NCBI RefSeq assembly: GCF_050947335.1
Contig: NC_134988.1
Span: 9,176,001-9,240,000, forward strand
Source of the DNA: Megachile rotundata
Taxonomy: Eukaryota > Arthropoda > Insecta > Hymenoptera > Megachilidae
DNA: 64,000 bases
Reading direction: 5' to 3'
Each line of letters begins with the position of its first letter. The first letter of the stretch is position 1. The position numbers and the translations under genes are program-made. The notes beneath the pieces are model-generated. The model was not told the origin of the DNA and ran no database searches. It saw only the letters and a program-made list of their open reading frames with translations. Shown piece by piece: positions 36,470-49,550 of this stretch.

Positions 36470-39394
36470 ATGGTGTACGTGGGTCGCATGGAAAGAAAGT
36501 GCTTTCTCGTTTATCCGTGCCTTTCGTGACTTAGGCCTGACCTTCGAAGGACATTGTCGTTAAGGAGTTGCTCTTTTTTCCTCTTTTTAGCACATTGCTT
36601 TATGTTCGCTCGATTTTTGAGTGCCCTCGGTTTGGTGGGGTGCTTTGCCAATTTCAAGGCGCTGTCACTTATGTCATGCTCCCTTACTTTCATCTGATTT
36701 ATCGAATGTTAACGCTCTGGAAATTATACACTGTAACGTTCTTTTAATTGAAACTACTGTATTTAATTGGACTACTTAAAACTGCGAATTGAAGGCGAAG
36801 TGTGTCACTGGCTGACTCTAGAAAAAAATAGGGGGGCTAGTTTGAATTTTCTACATTGAAAGTCCACGAAATTATCTGAAAATTATTTAGTATTTACTGT
36901 ATAAAATTATTACAAAATTTCTTACATTTACAATACATGTTTTTGTTTAAATATATTATCAAAGAAGTGAGATTACTTACAAAATGAAGATGCATTTTTT
37001 TATTTACAAAATGTAGCTCCGAAAAATTTGTTAACCTTTGGAGATTATTTTGAAAAAATAGCCAATCAGTATTATTAGTCAGAAATATACTTAGCAAAAT
37101 TATTACAGCAATTCAGAAAAATTAACATTAATAACAATGTCATTTTTTTAATATAGTGTGTCATAGTCATTAAAACGTTTAATACGTAAACATCTAAGTA
37201 GTAAATATGGGTCACCGTAGACCCAACCCTATGTGCAATTACATGTTAACTCCCACTTAAAAGAAAAACAAGATAATTGCAATTACCCATGAACGAAATT
37301 TTTAAATTGGTCAATTTTTTGATCAGTTGTCAGTTAACGTCCATTAATAATTTTTTAGCAAGCTGGGGACGTAAAATGACCGATTTCCTGATTAAAGATA
37401 CACAGGGTACGTTCTAGAAAATGTAGGTAGAACATGGGGATATGTATTAAACGGTGTAATAAAGTCAACTGTACGTAATAAAGCATGAGCGCGATCATTC
37501 AATTGAGAATTGTTGGTTGTTCGAGGTTCAAGAACGCGGGGATAGTCTTCCATGAGAATTTGCACGAAAGCACCTTCATTTTCATGCGTACAGTCCGCAC
37601 GTTATATTATGTATTAAACTGCTCTTTAAAAAAGATTATACTTACATTATTTACATTGCATAACTTTTGTGATTAAGTCTAATCGCTTTTATGAAAACTT
37701 GTCGAATGACCTCTGACTTGTGCAACTATTCAGATATGAAGTATGTACAAAAATATTTATAAGAGAAGTAAAATAAATAGTTAATATAATTAATAGTAAA
37801 ATAAAAATGATAATAACGGACAGACGAACCGATAAAATAACAGACAATATGAAAAATACAGTATTTTCAGAATATTTTCATAATTCTGTTAACATAGATT
37901 TGTAGGTTTTAATGTATCTTTCAACTTTTGTCCAAAACATTATTGTCTATCGCGTACAGTTGAAGAGTTATACGTGAAAATGTGCTCGTGCCCAATGGCG
38001 TAGCGAGGCATCTTGTTCTACGCCCCTGATTCGGCGTTTTAAATTCTTATCTGTCACTGAGACTTCCGAAGTGCTGTTTTAGGGATCAGATTTCGTACAT
38101 CTTTTGGCTGGAGCAATTTTATGGCCCCTTAAAGATTACAGGCCCTCGAAAGTATGTTATATTACCCTATCGGATTTGACAGTATTAAGAATGATGAAAC
38201 ACGAATGTGACATATCATTATTCTTGTCTTGGATTGCTCTATAAATTCCGTGAGGTTTCGACGCAGATTCGCAAATTATTTTCAAGCAATAAATAATATA
38301 AATAAATTATTATAGAGTCAAATATATTTTTATATTATACAGTTAAATTTACTTTTATGTTTTAGAGTTAAATTTATTTTTATATTATAGAGTTAAATTT
38401 ACTTTTATATTGCACAATCAAAGGTATTTTCATATTTTAATGCATTGTTAAGTGTAGTCACCTATGACAAATATTCAGCACATATGTAATAATTTGTAGT
38501 CCAATATTTTAGTTACTGGTCAAAATGACCCCATTTCCATTGTTCATTCTCACCACCTACTTCGACAAAAAAAACTTGCATAAAATTTTACTTACGGAGC
38601 AAAATAACCTCCTTTGAATTTAAACTAACGTAATTATAATATAACTAAAATAAATAAAAAAAATTCTTGTTATGAACGTTTCTTCGTTTTCTTCAACTTT
38701 TATGCGTTTCAAACGTAGTAGGTAGAATTGCATCGCTGTTTGACAACGTATATTGCAGAACAGATAAAATAATTTCACTTAGTCGATACGACTCGTGGAG
38801 TACGTATATCGTGTTTGACGTACGCTAAGCCTTTTAGTCGGCGAAAGTAAATCGTGCAATTAAACGTATTACGTTTTTAGATAAGAGTTCCTTTCTGTCA
38901 TCACACGCTCATTGCTTACAGGTAGTAAGTTTACGCGGAAGCATTGAGATATTTAAAGTATGTTCGGATAGGACGAATTCTGTGAGACTGTGACGTAAAG
39001 ACAACGTGTTTTTTTTTAACCGTGGACAGTCATGACGTGAGGGAGTTATGAAATTTTATTAATAAAATTGACTATGACGTTGTGGTATGTTAATTTGCAA
39101 GAATTTATGCGATGTATATAACAAATTTTGTATGCAAATTTATTTTACGTAATTTGTATTGGGTTTTAGGTTGAAATGTAAAATATTAGAAAATGTTGAT
39201 TGTGTGATGTAAAAGAGTCAAATTTTAGTATTGTATTAATACAAATTTAAATTTTGTGTTAAAATATTAATTTTGCGTTAGGCTAGATTAAAATTTGTGA
39301 TAATAATTGAGACAATTTCAGAGCAAAAATAATATATGTTAAATAAATTGTTTATTTATGTTTAATAAATTGTTTGAGTGAATTGTTAGAATTG
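36470..39394. other. Long non-coding stretch, intron candidate
   Basis: No supported exon. Contains an about 35-bp degenerate repeat (AGAGTTAAATTTACTTTTATATT) at 38290-38440 and a GC-richer relic near 38000 (CCCAATGGCGTAGCGAGG) that looks transposon-derived but is too short to classify. Confidence 0.4.
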
Positions 39395-40000
39395 TGAATA
39401 GTATACATAAATGTCATATTTACAAAAATTTTTAGGTCTAACAATTACTGTATTTTCTATTACATAAATTAAAACTTGATCTAGTTATGTCTGCATATCC
39501 TCTAGATATATTGCATGGAATACACAAAGTCCCTACTATGTAGAATAGTGTACATAAATGTGATAAATATTTATAAAAATTTTTAGATCCAACAATTAGT
39601 ATATTTTCCATTATATAAATTAAAGCTTGTTGTAGTTATGTTTGCCTATCCTCTAGATATATTGCATGGAATACACAATGTCTCCACTATGTAAAATAGT
39701 GTACATAAATGTGATAAATATTTATAAAAATTTTCAGATCCAACAATTAGTATATTTTCCATTATATAAATTAAAGCTTATTGTAGTTATGTTTGCCTAT
39801 CCTCCAGGTATATTGCATGGAATATATAAAATCTCCATTATGTAGAATTATACACATAAATGTGATATCTACAAAAATTTTTAAGCCCAAAAATTAGTAT
39901 ATTTTCCATTATAAAAATTAAAGCTTGATCTACTTATAATATTTACATATCCTCCAGGTATATTGCATGGAATCCACAAACTCTCCTATCAAGCCATTTC
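39395..40000. repeat. Tandem repeat, 150-bp unit, four copies
   Basis: Unit starts (GTGTACATAAATGTGATAA) at 39401, 39548, 39699 and 39849, steps of 147-151 bp. Each unit contains CAACAATTAGTATATTTTCC and TATCCTCTAGATATATTGCA. Confidence 0.92.
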
Positions 40001-40439
40001 TCTATTTGACGAGGACAGTTTAGTTACGTTTGCACAGTTTTACGTTAGATTTAGATAAGATATAACCTAACAGAATCTACCTCGAATTTTATCCTCCACC
40101 TTAAAATTCATGTTAGCTTTCGTCTAGTCGGTTTGCCTGTTGTCTTCAAAAACATTCAAAGGTCATAGGTTCAGACATTGATGTCGAAACAGCAAGAAGT
40201 TTTGGTCAGTTTCAGATTATGTTTGATCTAGCGCAACTTTCAGTGCTGAAAAGTTTACAGAGATATTCACAAATACCTTTCTAGTCGGTTCAGTCAGTTG
40301 GCCCGAAAAATATTTGCAAGTATAATTAGTTTTATGTTATTTTTGGATAATTCTATGTGATACCGTCAAAAATTTATATCTGGAAGTATAATATATTTGA
40401 AAGTTTTTAGTTGCTTCAGTGAATTGAAATTAGTATGAA
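40001..40439. other. Spacer between tandem arrays
   Basis: CTAGTCGGTT occurs twice (40125, 40282). No gene. Confidence 0.4.
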
Positions 40440-40915
40440 ATTTTATTTTTAGGTTAAGTTTAATCAAGTTTAGATAATTTAATGCAGGTATCTAATAGCA
40501 TCTAAAATTTGTCACGTACAAGAAATATAAATTATCTGAAACTCATTTAGTTAATTTAACAAATTGAAATGTCCATCAAATTTTATTAAGTTCATATTAA
40601 TTTTAGGTTAAGTTTGATCAAGTTTAGATAATTTAACGTAGTATCTAATAGCATCTACAATTTGTCATGTACAAGAAATATGAAATATCTGAAAGTCCTT
40701 ATTTAGTTAATTCGACAAATTGAAATGTCTATCAAGTTTTATTAACTTCACATTAATTTTAGGTTAAGTTTGATCAAGTTTAGATAATTTAACGCAGTAT
40801 CTAATAGCATCTAAAATTTGTCATGTACAGGAAATATAAAATATCTGAAAGTCCTTAGTTGGTTTAACAAATTACAATATCAGTAAAATTTTATTCCTCA
40901 CAGATTAGGTTTGAA
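40440..40915. repeat. Tandem repeat, 155-bp unit, three copies
   Basis: Units begin AGGTTAAGTTTGATCAAGTT at 40451, 40605 and 40761, with TATCTAATAGCATCTAAAAT and TGTCATGTACAAGAAATAT in each. A decayed fourth copy follows. Confidence 0.9.
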
Positions 40916-41640
40916 TAATCCCATGCATCATAAACATAAACATCAAATATCATAGTCCCGTTAATCCACCACAGTTAAATCCACAAAATTTGATTAATTG
41001 CTTATGACTTTCAGATTAAGTCCGCTCGGATTTATACTTTAACGCTAAGTAAAATTATCCTAAAATATTCGAAAGATCCGATAGACTCACTGGACCACTT
41101 TCACCGCCATATATCTGAAGTCCAATTACTATGAGGTTAGGTTTCGGTTAGATTTCGGTAATCTAACAGAGCAATATCGTCGAAGATTTCTTATCTGTAT
41201 ACTCGTAGGTCCTCGGTTTAGCCACTCCCATCAAAATGATCGATAAAATTCGGCTAATTTTGCGTTAATGTTAGGTTAGATTCAGATTAGAATTAGATAA
41301 TCCTATTATACAGTATCTGAGGAGAATTTATTATCTTAATATTGGCAGTCTATGTTTTAGTTGATTTCTTCTGCTCTGAAATGGCAATCAAGTTTTGCAA
41401 TAAGGTTAGGTTAGGTTTGGTTAATCTATTGTGTTATAGCTAATCAGTATTAGACCAAGTCTTTTATACAAGGTTCTAATGTAATAATACAAAGTGTTAT
41501 ACAAGATAACATAAGGTTCTAAGAAAACATACAAGCTTCTAATAATATAACTTTGTTATACAAAGTTCTTTTTGGAAATTTTCGATTTAATAAATTTCTT
41601 GAAAAATATCCAAAAACTTTGTAACAACTAATTTTGCGTT
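40916..41640. other. Spacer with TTAGGTTAG-type words
   Basis: No gene. Repeated TTAGGTT(T/A)G strings at 41130-41430 look like scattered telomere-type words. Confidence 0.4.
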
Positions 41641-42415
41641 AGTTAAGGTTATATTTGTCAAATAATTATTTACCAACACTAAGAGTGGTATTTATTATTA
41701 TTTAAATTATTGTATTCAAAATATTTCTATCCACAAATAAATGCATCTAATTACAGTAAAAATATAATGCAATGTTGACGTTATATTTATCAAACAATTA
41801 TTTACCAACATTAAGAGTGGTATTTATTATTATTTAAATTATTGTGTTCAAAATATTTCTATCCAAAAATAAATGTATCTAATTACAATAAAAATATAAT
41901 TCAATGTTGACGTTATATTTGCCAAACAATTATTCATCAACACTAAGAGTGGTATTTATTATTATTTAAATTATTGTGTTCAAAATATTTCTATCCAAAA
42001 ATAAATGCATCTAATTACAATAAAAATACAATGCAATGTTGACGTTATATTTGTCAAATAATTATTTACCAACACTAAGAGTAGTATTTATTATTATTTA
42101 AATTATTGTGTTCAAAATATTTCTATCCACAAATAAATGTATCTAATTACAATAAAAATATAATGCAATGTTGACGTTATATTTGCCAAACAATTATTCA
42201 CCAACACTAAGAGTGGTATTTATTATTATTTAAATTATTGTGTTCAAAATATTTCTATCCAAAAATAAATGCATCTAATTACAATAAAAATACAATGCAA
42301 TGTTGACGTTATATTTGTCAAACAATTATTTACCAACACTAAAAGTAATATTTATTATTATTTATTCTATTCAAGGCATTTCTACCTAAAAATGAATGTA
42401 TCTACAGTAAAAATA
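41641..42415. repeat. Tandem repeat, exactly 132-bp unit, about 5.8 copies
   Basis: TGTTGACGTTATATTTGTCA starts at 41641 (variant), 41773, 41905, 42037, 42169 and 42301: each step is 132 bp. Copies differ by few substitutions; the last one is truncated. This is the most homogeneous long-unit array in the window. Confidence 0.96.
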
Positions 42416-42880
42416 AATACTTTATAGGTCTGGGTCAAAACTGATCCGGTTCTATCGTTCGAATACCAAATTAGCATTGCAAAGTTTCGCTAGAAATGTA
42501 TCTGATATTTTTCCGATAGACAAAAGTATGTTACACTACTTATGGAAAGTGAGGTTATGTGTTTAACAGTTGAGGTGTAAAGTACAGCTGTGAGGAAACG
42601 AGGAAGAAACTTATTACTTAATCTAATGCATATATTCAATGATCGGTGTCGTTAACTTCCTGGATATTAAACTTGTTATGGATTGATCATGGTGGAATAA
42701 GAAATTAGTTATTTACTGGTTAGTGTGCGGCCAGCGTTCTTGTAGTTTTTTTCCGGTCTGCCATACAAGTGGGACTTTAATGTTGCACGTTCGCGTGTCA
42801 TCGATCGCGCTGAAGGTTTTTTTGGCGGAAAGAAATTGATTACCTTTCGCTTCGTGCACCACAAATTGATTGGTTAACCA
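42416..42880. other. Unique spacer with CpG-rich centre
   Basis: A short CpG-richer segment (42720-42850, CACGTTCGCGTGTCATCGATCG) could be regulatory. No gene. Confidence 0.35.
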
Positions 42881-43142
42881 TATTCGGGATATATAACCTT
42901 TAAACGGAAATTATTATAAATTTGTTCAAATTATTCTTGTACTTTGGTATTTATTGCGAAATTGGCTTTTATAGCGGTTAGGTTAGGTTAGGTTAAGTTA
43001 GAAATTAACTATATTTGGGATATATAACCTTTAAACGGAAATTATTATAAATTTGTTCAAATTAATCTTCCACTTTGGTATTTACTGCAAAATTCGCTTT
43101 TATGGCGGTCAGGCTAGGTTAGGTTAAGTTAGGAAAATATTT
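42881..43142. repeat. Tandem duplication, 131-bp unit, with TTAGG run
   Basis: ATATAACCTTTAAACGG and following sequence recur at 42881 and 43012. The first copy ends with TTAGGTTAGGTTAGGTTAAG at 42978-42997, i.e. three TTAGG telomere units; the second has a shorter version. Confidence 0.85.
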
Positions 43143-44539
43143 TTGGAACGACAATTATTTACCATAAATTAAATTAAATTTATTATAAATTGTTTTGTAG
43201 ATCTGGTTATATAAAAACAATATTATCGTTGATTTGTAGTTATTTGAAAGTATTTTTGGATGCGAATCAAAACTATTTGTCAGACTTACCGTATTTGTCA
43301 AAATGAACACCTGGATAATTATTGGTTTGTACAAATATTGAAGAAATTCCTTTTCAATTGAAATTGAAGTAAAGTATTCAATCTGAGTTATCTCTTAATT
43401 AACATAAGAATAATTTGTAATTAATTCAGAACGTAATTTCCAAACCTAAATTTAAATAAAATATTACTAAAAATTATTATCACAAATAAAACATTATGCA
43501 AATATTTGGTAATATCATTAAAATCATTATTTGTTAAAACCATTATCAATTCCTTGATCATTTCTGCAAAATAATTATTACTTATAAAAAAATGAAAAAA
43601 TAAAATTTTTAAATATGAAGTCAAAATTAAGTTTTAAAATTGAAAAGTCAACATTGTTATCATAAATTATTTAAATGTTATCAAAATGTTTATCAAAATC
43701 ATTATCAGTATCTGGATAATTATTACAAAACAATGATTAATTTGTACAATTGTTCAAGAAATATTTTTTAAACATTGATTACTTTATCAAGTACCAAATA
43801 TCAGCTTTTTACAATAATTATTTGTAATGTCTGCTATATTTTCTTGATCACGTTTCATTTTTCATAACATTTTTGTATCAAATTTATATCAATTGTAGAA
43901 ACATTTTGATAATATTGAATTATTGATTAAAACAGTGAACATAATTTATGTGTAGATAAAAACAAATGTAATCCTGTGTAGATACATTTGTTAATAACTT
44001 TTAATAATTTTTTTTAATGAAAAATTTCTTCGAGTCTTTCATTGCGTTCAATATTTATTTATAATGAAGCCTTCTGATTGACCTTTATGTAACATTGTTC
44101 TTATTGTTACGTATAGAGTATACTTCCGCAGTTTATTATAAAAATAACATCCCTATATGATTAAAATATTTGCGCTTGAAGTAAGGAGTTAAAATAAAAT
44201 AATCAATTCTATGATCTGCATTTGTGATTGGAAATAAGAAGAAAACACCTCTTTGTAGACAGTAGACATTCTTTTATTATTTATACAAGAAAATGTTAAC
44301 CTTAAATCTCATGCCTTGAGGTAAAATAGTTAATACCTTGAGACAAAATAAATATTTTTTATTTTATGAAAATACAGACTAATTTTAGTATAAATAATAC
44401 GACTCTATAATATCATTGTCATAACTTTATGTCCATTCATATTTTAAAAATTGCAATTTTTAATATTTTATGAAACATTTTCGTAAGTGAATACTTTAAT
44501 ACATCACCGAAAATTTATGTAAGTGTACGTTTTAACATT
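43143..44539. other. Non-coding AT-rich sequence
   Basis: No supported gene. A minus-strand open stretch at 43289-43386 ends at a good donor (ACG|GTAAGT) but has a poor acceptor and no recognisable protein. Confidence 0.4.
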
Positions 44540-44740
44540 TCATTCTAAATATATGGACAAAATTGTTTTTTTATGCTGTAAATAAAGTTCAATGTTGTTC
44601 CTGGTCTGCGCAATCGCTATTTTAAGTTCAGTAACATTGGCAAAATGCCTATTATTGGCATATATCCATCCGACTATTATTCTCTATACATTATTTATGG
44701 GGTTTAGTACCGGAGAACATCCTGGTCACTTCTGCTGGCG
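44540..44740 (-). pseudogene. Tc1-like transposase fragment (C-terminal, broken)
   Basis: Read on the minus strand, the pattern stop-P-G-C-S-P-V-LNPINNV-stop corresponds to WPAxSPDLNPIENVW of Tc1-like transposases. It is followed by YANNRHFANVTELKIAIAQT and ENNIELYLQ-like residues, matching the usual region after the last catalytic acidic residue. Trp-to-stop changes, loss of the acidic residue (E to N) and D to V show it is dead. The + strand ORF at 44592-44798, which looks like a secreted peptide, is only its shadow. Confidence 0.75.
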
Positions 44741-46860
44741 AATATTCCTTTCAGGTTCAAGTTTGAAATCTAATCCTATAACACAGTACTTTATGTAACA
44801 AAGAAATTAGAGTTTAGTACTTCCTTTAGTTACAATTATGCATTTTTAAAAAGAAAGAAGCCTTGAAAGTTAGGATACATGTTTTGTAGAGTATTTGGAG
44901 AAGGATTTACATATTGTAGAATTGGAGGTTAGGTTTAAAGGATCATGTGTTATGCAACTAAATAATTAATAGATACTTTTTTACGAGTTCTGTGAAAACA
45001 TTAAATCTTCTTCATCATTTTTGATAAAAAATTTCATTTTCTATTTGAAATATAATTTTAACCTTCACTCACAGTAAGAACATAAATAAATTTCGCAAAT
45101 TCATAAGAGTTCATATCACTCGAAAAGTAGCCATTTTGAATTACTAGCACAAAATGGTGGACCTATTCTAACTCACAATTGTACTTTTTATTATAAAATG
45201 AATGAAATAATTTCAACAAATACTGTTACTTTTACTTTCGTTAACAAGTTACATCTTTAAACTAATTTTCAAATCAGTGACTGTTACGGTATTAATTATT
45301 TTATGTTGTATGTATATTAATTAATTATATATAATAATTATGATCAGATTGAATAAAGGAATATCAATTATCTTAATGTAATTTATCACCCATAAAATCT
45401 AGTACCTATGTAATAGCTTCATCTCTCTACTTTCATCTCTCTTCTTTTTAATATCAATAAAAGAAAATTGACAATATATGGTAATACCTTATAAATCGAT
45501 CAAACAATCACGTGCCTTGTTGAACGGCATCTACAACTAATAAGCAATAAAATCACGAGATTCGAGTTGACCTCTTTCACCCATCGTATCATGCGGTCAA
45601 TAAAGATGTCATTATGCACAAATTATCTTCACACTTTAAATTAATTATGATTTTCGTACGTTCACAGCAATTTTATAAATCAGTTATATTGAATTTCCTC
45701 AAACTATACAGAGTTTAAACAAATTTAAATATAAATTTAAAACATGAAACCACGTTAATGTTTGCAAATATTATTTTGTACAAAAATGGCGCCAAATTTA
45801 AAGATTCAAAGAACTACATTTGTAGTGGTTTTAATTTTTGTGTTACTTTTAATGCAAATCTAAAAATTTACGAATTAAAATATCTGAAAGTATGAAGCCT
45901 CCAAATTTATCAATTTAGTGTTTTGCAAATTTTTATATTTGCAATTTTAAAATTATACAGACATATTTCTGTACTTACAAATCTTAAATCATATAAATAC
46001 CACGTTTTCAAACTTACAAATTTAAAAATTTAGACCTCTAACAATCTTCAACTACAGAAAATAAAAATGTTATATAATTTTCTCAGAAACCAACGTACGA
46101 CTACTTGGTAAATACAAAGTTTATACAAAGACTTCAAAAACGTAGAAAACACAAAAAGTTACTTTACTAAAAGACACTTTGTTTATTATTGTCATGCTAG
46201 TACTGTCATTGTTATTTAACTGATGGAAAATTTATGTTTTGTTATACATCTCGCAAACTGAATACATCTGCATAATGTTTGATGCATATATAAATGAATA
46301 AACTATTAAAATATTCATAAGTTAAGTCGACAGTTGTATATCACATAGTGAAAAACTTTGTGCGAAGTAATTAATACTAAATGTCATTAACAGGTGTTTC
46401 TAACGCAGTATCATGTGCTTTATCTAAGACGATAAGGATTAAAGCTCTTTGTATTTATTATATTTCATTGTCAGATATGAAATATTACAGTATTATAAAT
46501 CACAAAGAGGAGTGTGTCAATCTTTGATAAAAGATAAAGGAATTCGAAAATCCAATGTTTTTAAACAGTATGAAACTTTGTTAGAGTATACTTTCACGTA
46601 TTTTTAATGTACTCATTCAATTTTTATGTTAGAAATATTTTATACTTGATGTTTTAACAAATGAAATATATTTTATATTCTCTGTTCTTTTTTGTATTTT
46701 AAATTTTTAGGAAATAGAGGGTTAAAAGATGTTCAAGTGAAGAATTGTCTTCTGTTGGATTAATCTGTTGAAATCGATTTAATTGCGTAAGAAATATTTG
46801 TCGTATCGGAGATAGAGATGTTTAGGTGACCTATTTTGTACAGTTTGTGTGATTGAGAAA
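44741..46860. other. Long non-coding stretch
   Basis: No supported gene in 2.1 kb. Degenerate AAATTT-type sequence at 45830-46070; several CAAAATGG motifs (45150, 45784). Confidence 0.4.
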
Positions 46861-46864
46861 TTGA

Positions 46865-47555
46865 GAAATTCCAGATTTCAAAATGTAGAGGTAATGGGAA
46901 TTTGAGAATTGGGGATATAAAAAATTGAAAATCTCAAGTTTGGAAATATAGAAGTTTTGTAATTTGGAAATTTAGGAATTTAGGGATTTGGGAATTTTGG
47001 AATTTGAGAGTTCTGGAATTTGAGAGGTCTGGAATTTGAGAATTTTGGAATTTGAGAGTTCTGGAATTTGAGAGGTCTGGAATTTGAGAGTTCTGGAATT
47101 TGAGAGTTCTGGAATTTGAGAGTTCTGGAATTTGAGAGTTTTGGAATTTGAGTGTTCTGGAATTTGAGAGTTCTGGAATTTGAGAGTTCTGGAATTTGAG
47201 TGTTCTGGAATTTGAGAGTGTTGAAATTTGAGAGTTCTGGAATTTGAGAGTTCTGGAATTTGAGAGTTTTGGAATTTAAGTGCTCTGGAATTTGAGAGTG
47301 TTGGAATTTGAGAGTTCTGGAATTTGAGTGTTTTGGAATTTGAGAGTTTTGGAATTTGAGAGTTTTGGAATTTGAAAGTTTTGAAATTTGAGAGTTTTGG
47401 AATTTGAGAGTTCTTGAATTTGAGAGTTCTGGAATTTGAGAGTTCTGGAATTTGAGAGTTCTGGAATTTGAGAATTTTGAAATTTGAGAGTTCTGGAATT
47501 TGAGAATTTTGGAATTTGAGAGTTTTGGAATTTACAAATTTTGGAATACAATAAT
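46865..47555. repeat. Minisatellite, 16-bp unit GGAATTTGAGAGTTCT (G-rich on +)
   Basis: About 40 units, very regular at 46990-47530. The minus-strand frame 47276-47578 reads KFQNSQIPELSNSRTL repeats. Nearly the same unit as the right half of the array at 26.4 kb. Confidence 0.95.
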
Positions 47556-47859
47556 GAAATATAAAAAACGCAAAACAAATAGCACCATCTACAACCCGAA
47601 AGCTTTAAACAAAATAATAAAAGATCAAGTTAGTACATAAAAACATTAGAGGAAGGTAAAGTTTAAGGTTTCGTATTTTCATTTATAATTTCATCCATAC
47701 ATTCTTTCCCGAAAGAATTTCATTATATATCATTACAAGTCCCCTATGTAATTTAACAGTAATGACGACAGAAGAACAGATGTGCAAAACATGTCATAAA
47801 TCTTGCTCGTTAATGACTGAAATCATATTACTCAACTGGTACTACCACCGATCAATGCT

Positions 47860-48360
47860 TTCACGTTTTGTAAATTATTTATTCAACATATTTTTATCAA
47901 ACAAAAATTTTAATTACTAAAATGGATTAAAACAATGAAAAGATTATAACCTCTGTAAACACAGTTCTCATGAATGACATTCTGAATATCTATTTTATAT
48001 TTGGCGCCATTTTTTGATAATTATGTTAGCAGCCGTTAACTTTATTTCGTATTTTATATTTCTGTCTAAATTTGTTTAAATTCGACATGTTTACAGAAGG
48101 TTTGACGTAGTTGGTTTATAAAATTGTTTTAAACTAAACAGAATTGTATTTATTCAACATATTTTTACCAGACAGACATTTTAATTAATAAAATCAATTA
48201 AAACAATGAAAAGATTATAAACACTGCAGATAGAGTTCTTATGAATGATTTTCTTAACGTCTACTTTAAAGGCGCCATTCCTGTACAAAAATATTTGCAG
48301 CCATTAACTTTGTTTCAGGTTTTAAATTTTTATATAAATTTGTTTAAAATTCTATATATT
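47860..48360. repeat. Duplication, about 275-bp unit, two copies
   Basis: ATTCAACATATTTTTA..AAAACAATGAAAAGATTATAA..GGCGCCATT..AAATTTGTTTAAA occurs at 47880-48085 and again at 48152-48350, with moderate divergence. Each copy keeps a GGCGCCATT motif. Confidence 0.75.
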
Positions 48361-48364
48361 TTGT

Positions 48365-49285
48365 CTAATTCTAGTCTCTTCCTAGTCTCTCCTCAAGCTC
48401 TCCCTAGTCTCTCCTCAGGCTTTCCCTAATCCCACCTCAGTCTCTTCCTTGTCTCTTCTCAGGTTCTCCCTAGTCTCACCTCAGTCTCTTCTCAAGCTCT
48501 CCCTAGTCCCATGTCAGTCTCTTCCTAGTCTTTCCTCAAGCTCTACCTAGTCTATCCTCAAGCTGTCCCTAGTCTCCCCTCAAGCTCTGCCTAGTCTCTA
48601 CTCAAGCTCTGCCTAGTCTCTTCTCAAGCTCTCCCTAGTCTCCCCATAGGTTCTTCCTAGTCTCTTCTCAAGCTCTCCTTAGTTTCTTCTCAGTCTCTTC
48701 TCAGGCTCTCCCTAGTTCCACGTCAGTCTCTTCCTAGTCTCTCCTGAAGCTCTACCTAGTCTCTCCTCAAGCTCTCCCTAGTCTCCCCTTAGGTTCTTCC
48801 TAATCTCTCCTCAAACTCTCCTTAGTTTCTTCTCAGTCTTTTCTCAGGCTCTCCCTAGTCCCACGTCAGTCTCTTCCTAGTCTCTCCTGAAGCTCTGCCT
48901 AGTCTCTCCTCAAGCTCTCCCTAGTCTTCCCTTAGGTTCTTCCTAATCTCTCCTCAAGCTCTCCTTAGTTTCTTCTCAGTCTCTTCTCAGGCTCTCCCTA
49001 GTCCCACGTCAGTCTCTTCCTAGTCTTTCCTAAAGCTCTGCCTAGGCTCTCCTCAAGCTCTCTCTAGTCTCCCCATAGGTTCTTCCTAGTCTCTCCTCAA
49101 GCTCTCCTTAGTTTCTTCTCAGTCTCTTCTCAGGCTCTCCCTAGTCCCACGTTAGTCTCTTCGTAGTCTGTCCTCAAGCTCTGTCTAGTCTTCCCTGAAG
49201 CTCTCCCTAGTCTTCCCTCAGGCTCTCCTTAGTCTCTCCTCAGGCTCTACCTAACCTCTCCTCAAGATCTCTCTAACTTCATCAC
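48365..49285. repeat. TC-rich satellite, 22-bp subunit, about 144-bp higher-order unit
   Basis: Subunits of the form CTCTCCCTAGTCTCCCCTCAAG (22 bp) are arranged so that the marker CTCAGGCTCTCCCTAGTCCC recurs near 48697, 48843, 48986 and 49128, about 144 bp apart. The + strand is almost purely pyrimidine except for AG dinucleotides. Confidence 0.93.
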
Positions 49286-49550
49286 TGACCAAATAATAAT
49301 TCACAAGCCACTTTCCCCCATATTTCTTGTTTCTTTACTCCACTGAACCACAAGAGTCCGACTCCATCCGTGTTTACTCGACTTTGTTGTTCTCTTTGCT
49401 GATTATGTTGCAACACGCTAACTGCTCGTTACTCGCATGAAACCTCTTCCGCTGTTTCAATATCTCTCCCTTGAGTGATGCTAGGAATTTGACTGATGGT
49501 AGGAAGACAGAATGTTTAATGACGGAGATCGTGCTGCAACTAGTAGAGAT
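49286..49550. other. Unique spacer
   Basis: No gene seen. Confidence 0.4.

Noticed and set aside
44592..44798. 68-codon ORF with a convincing signal-peptide-like start
   Set aside because: The opposite strand carries a Tc1-like transposase C-terminal signature (LNPINNV region), so this frame is a shadow of a dead transposon.
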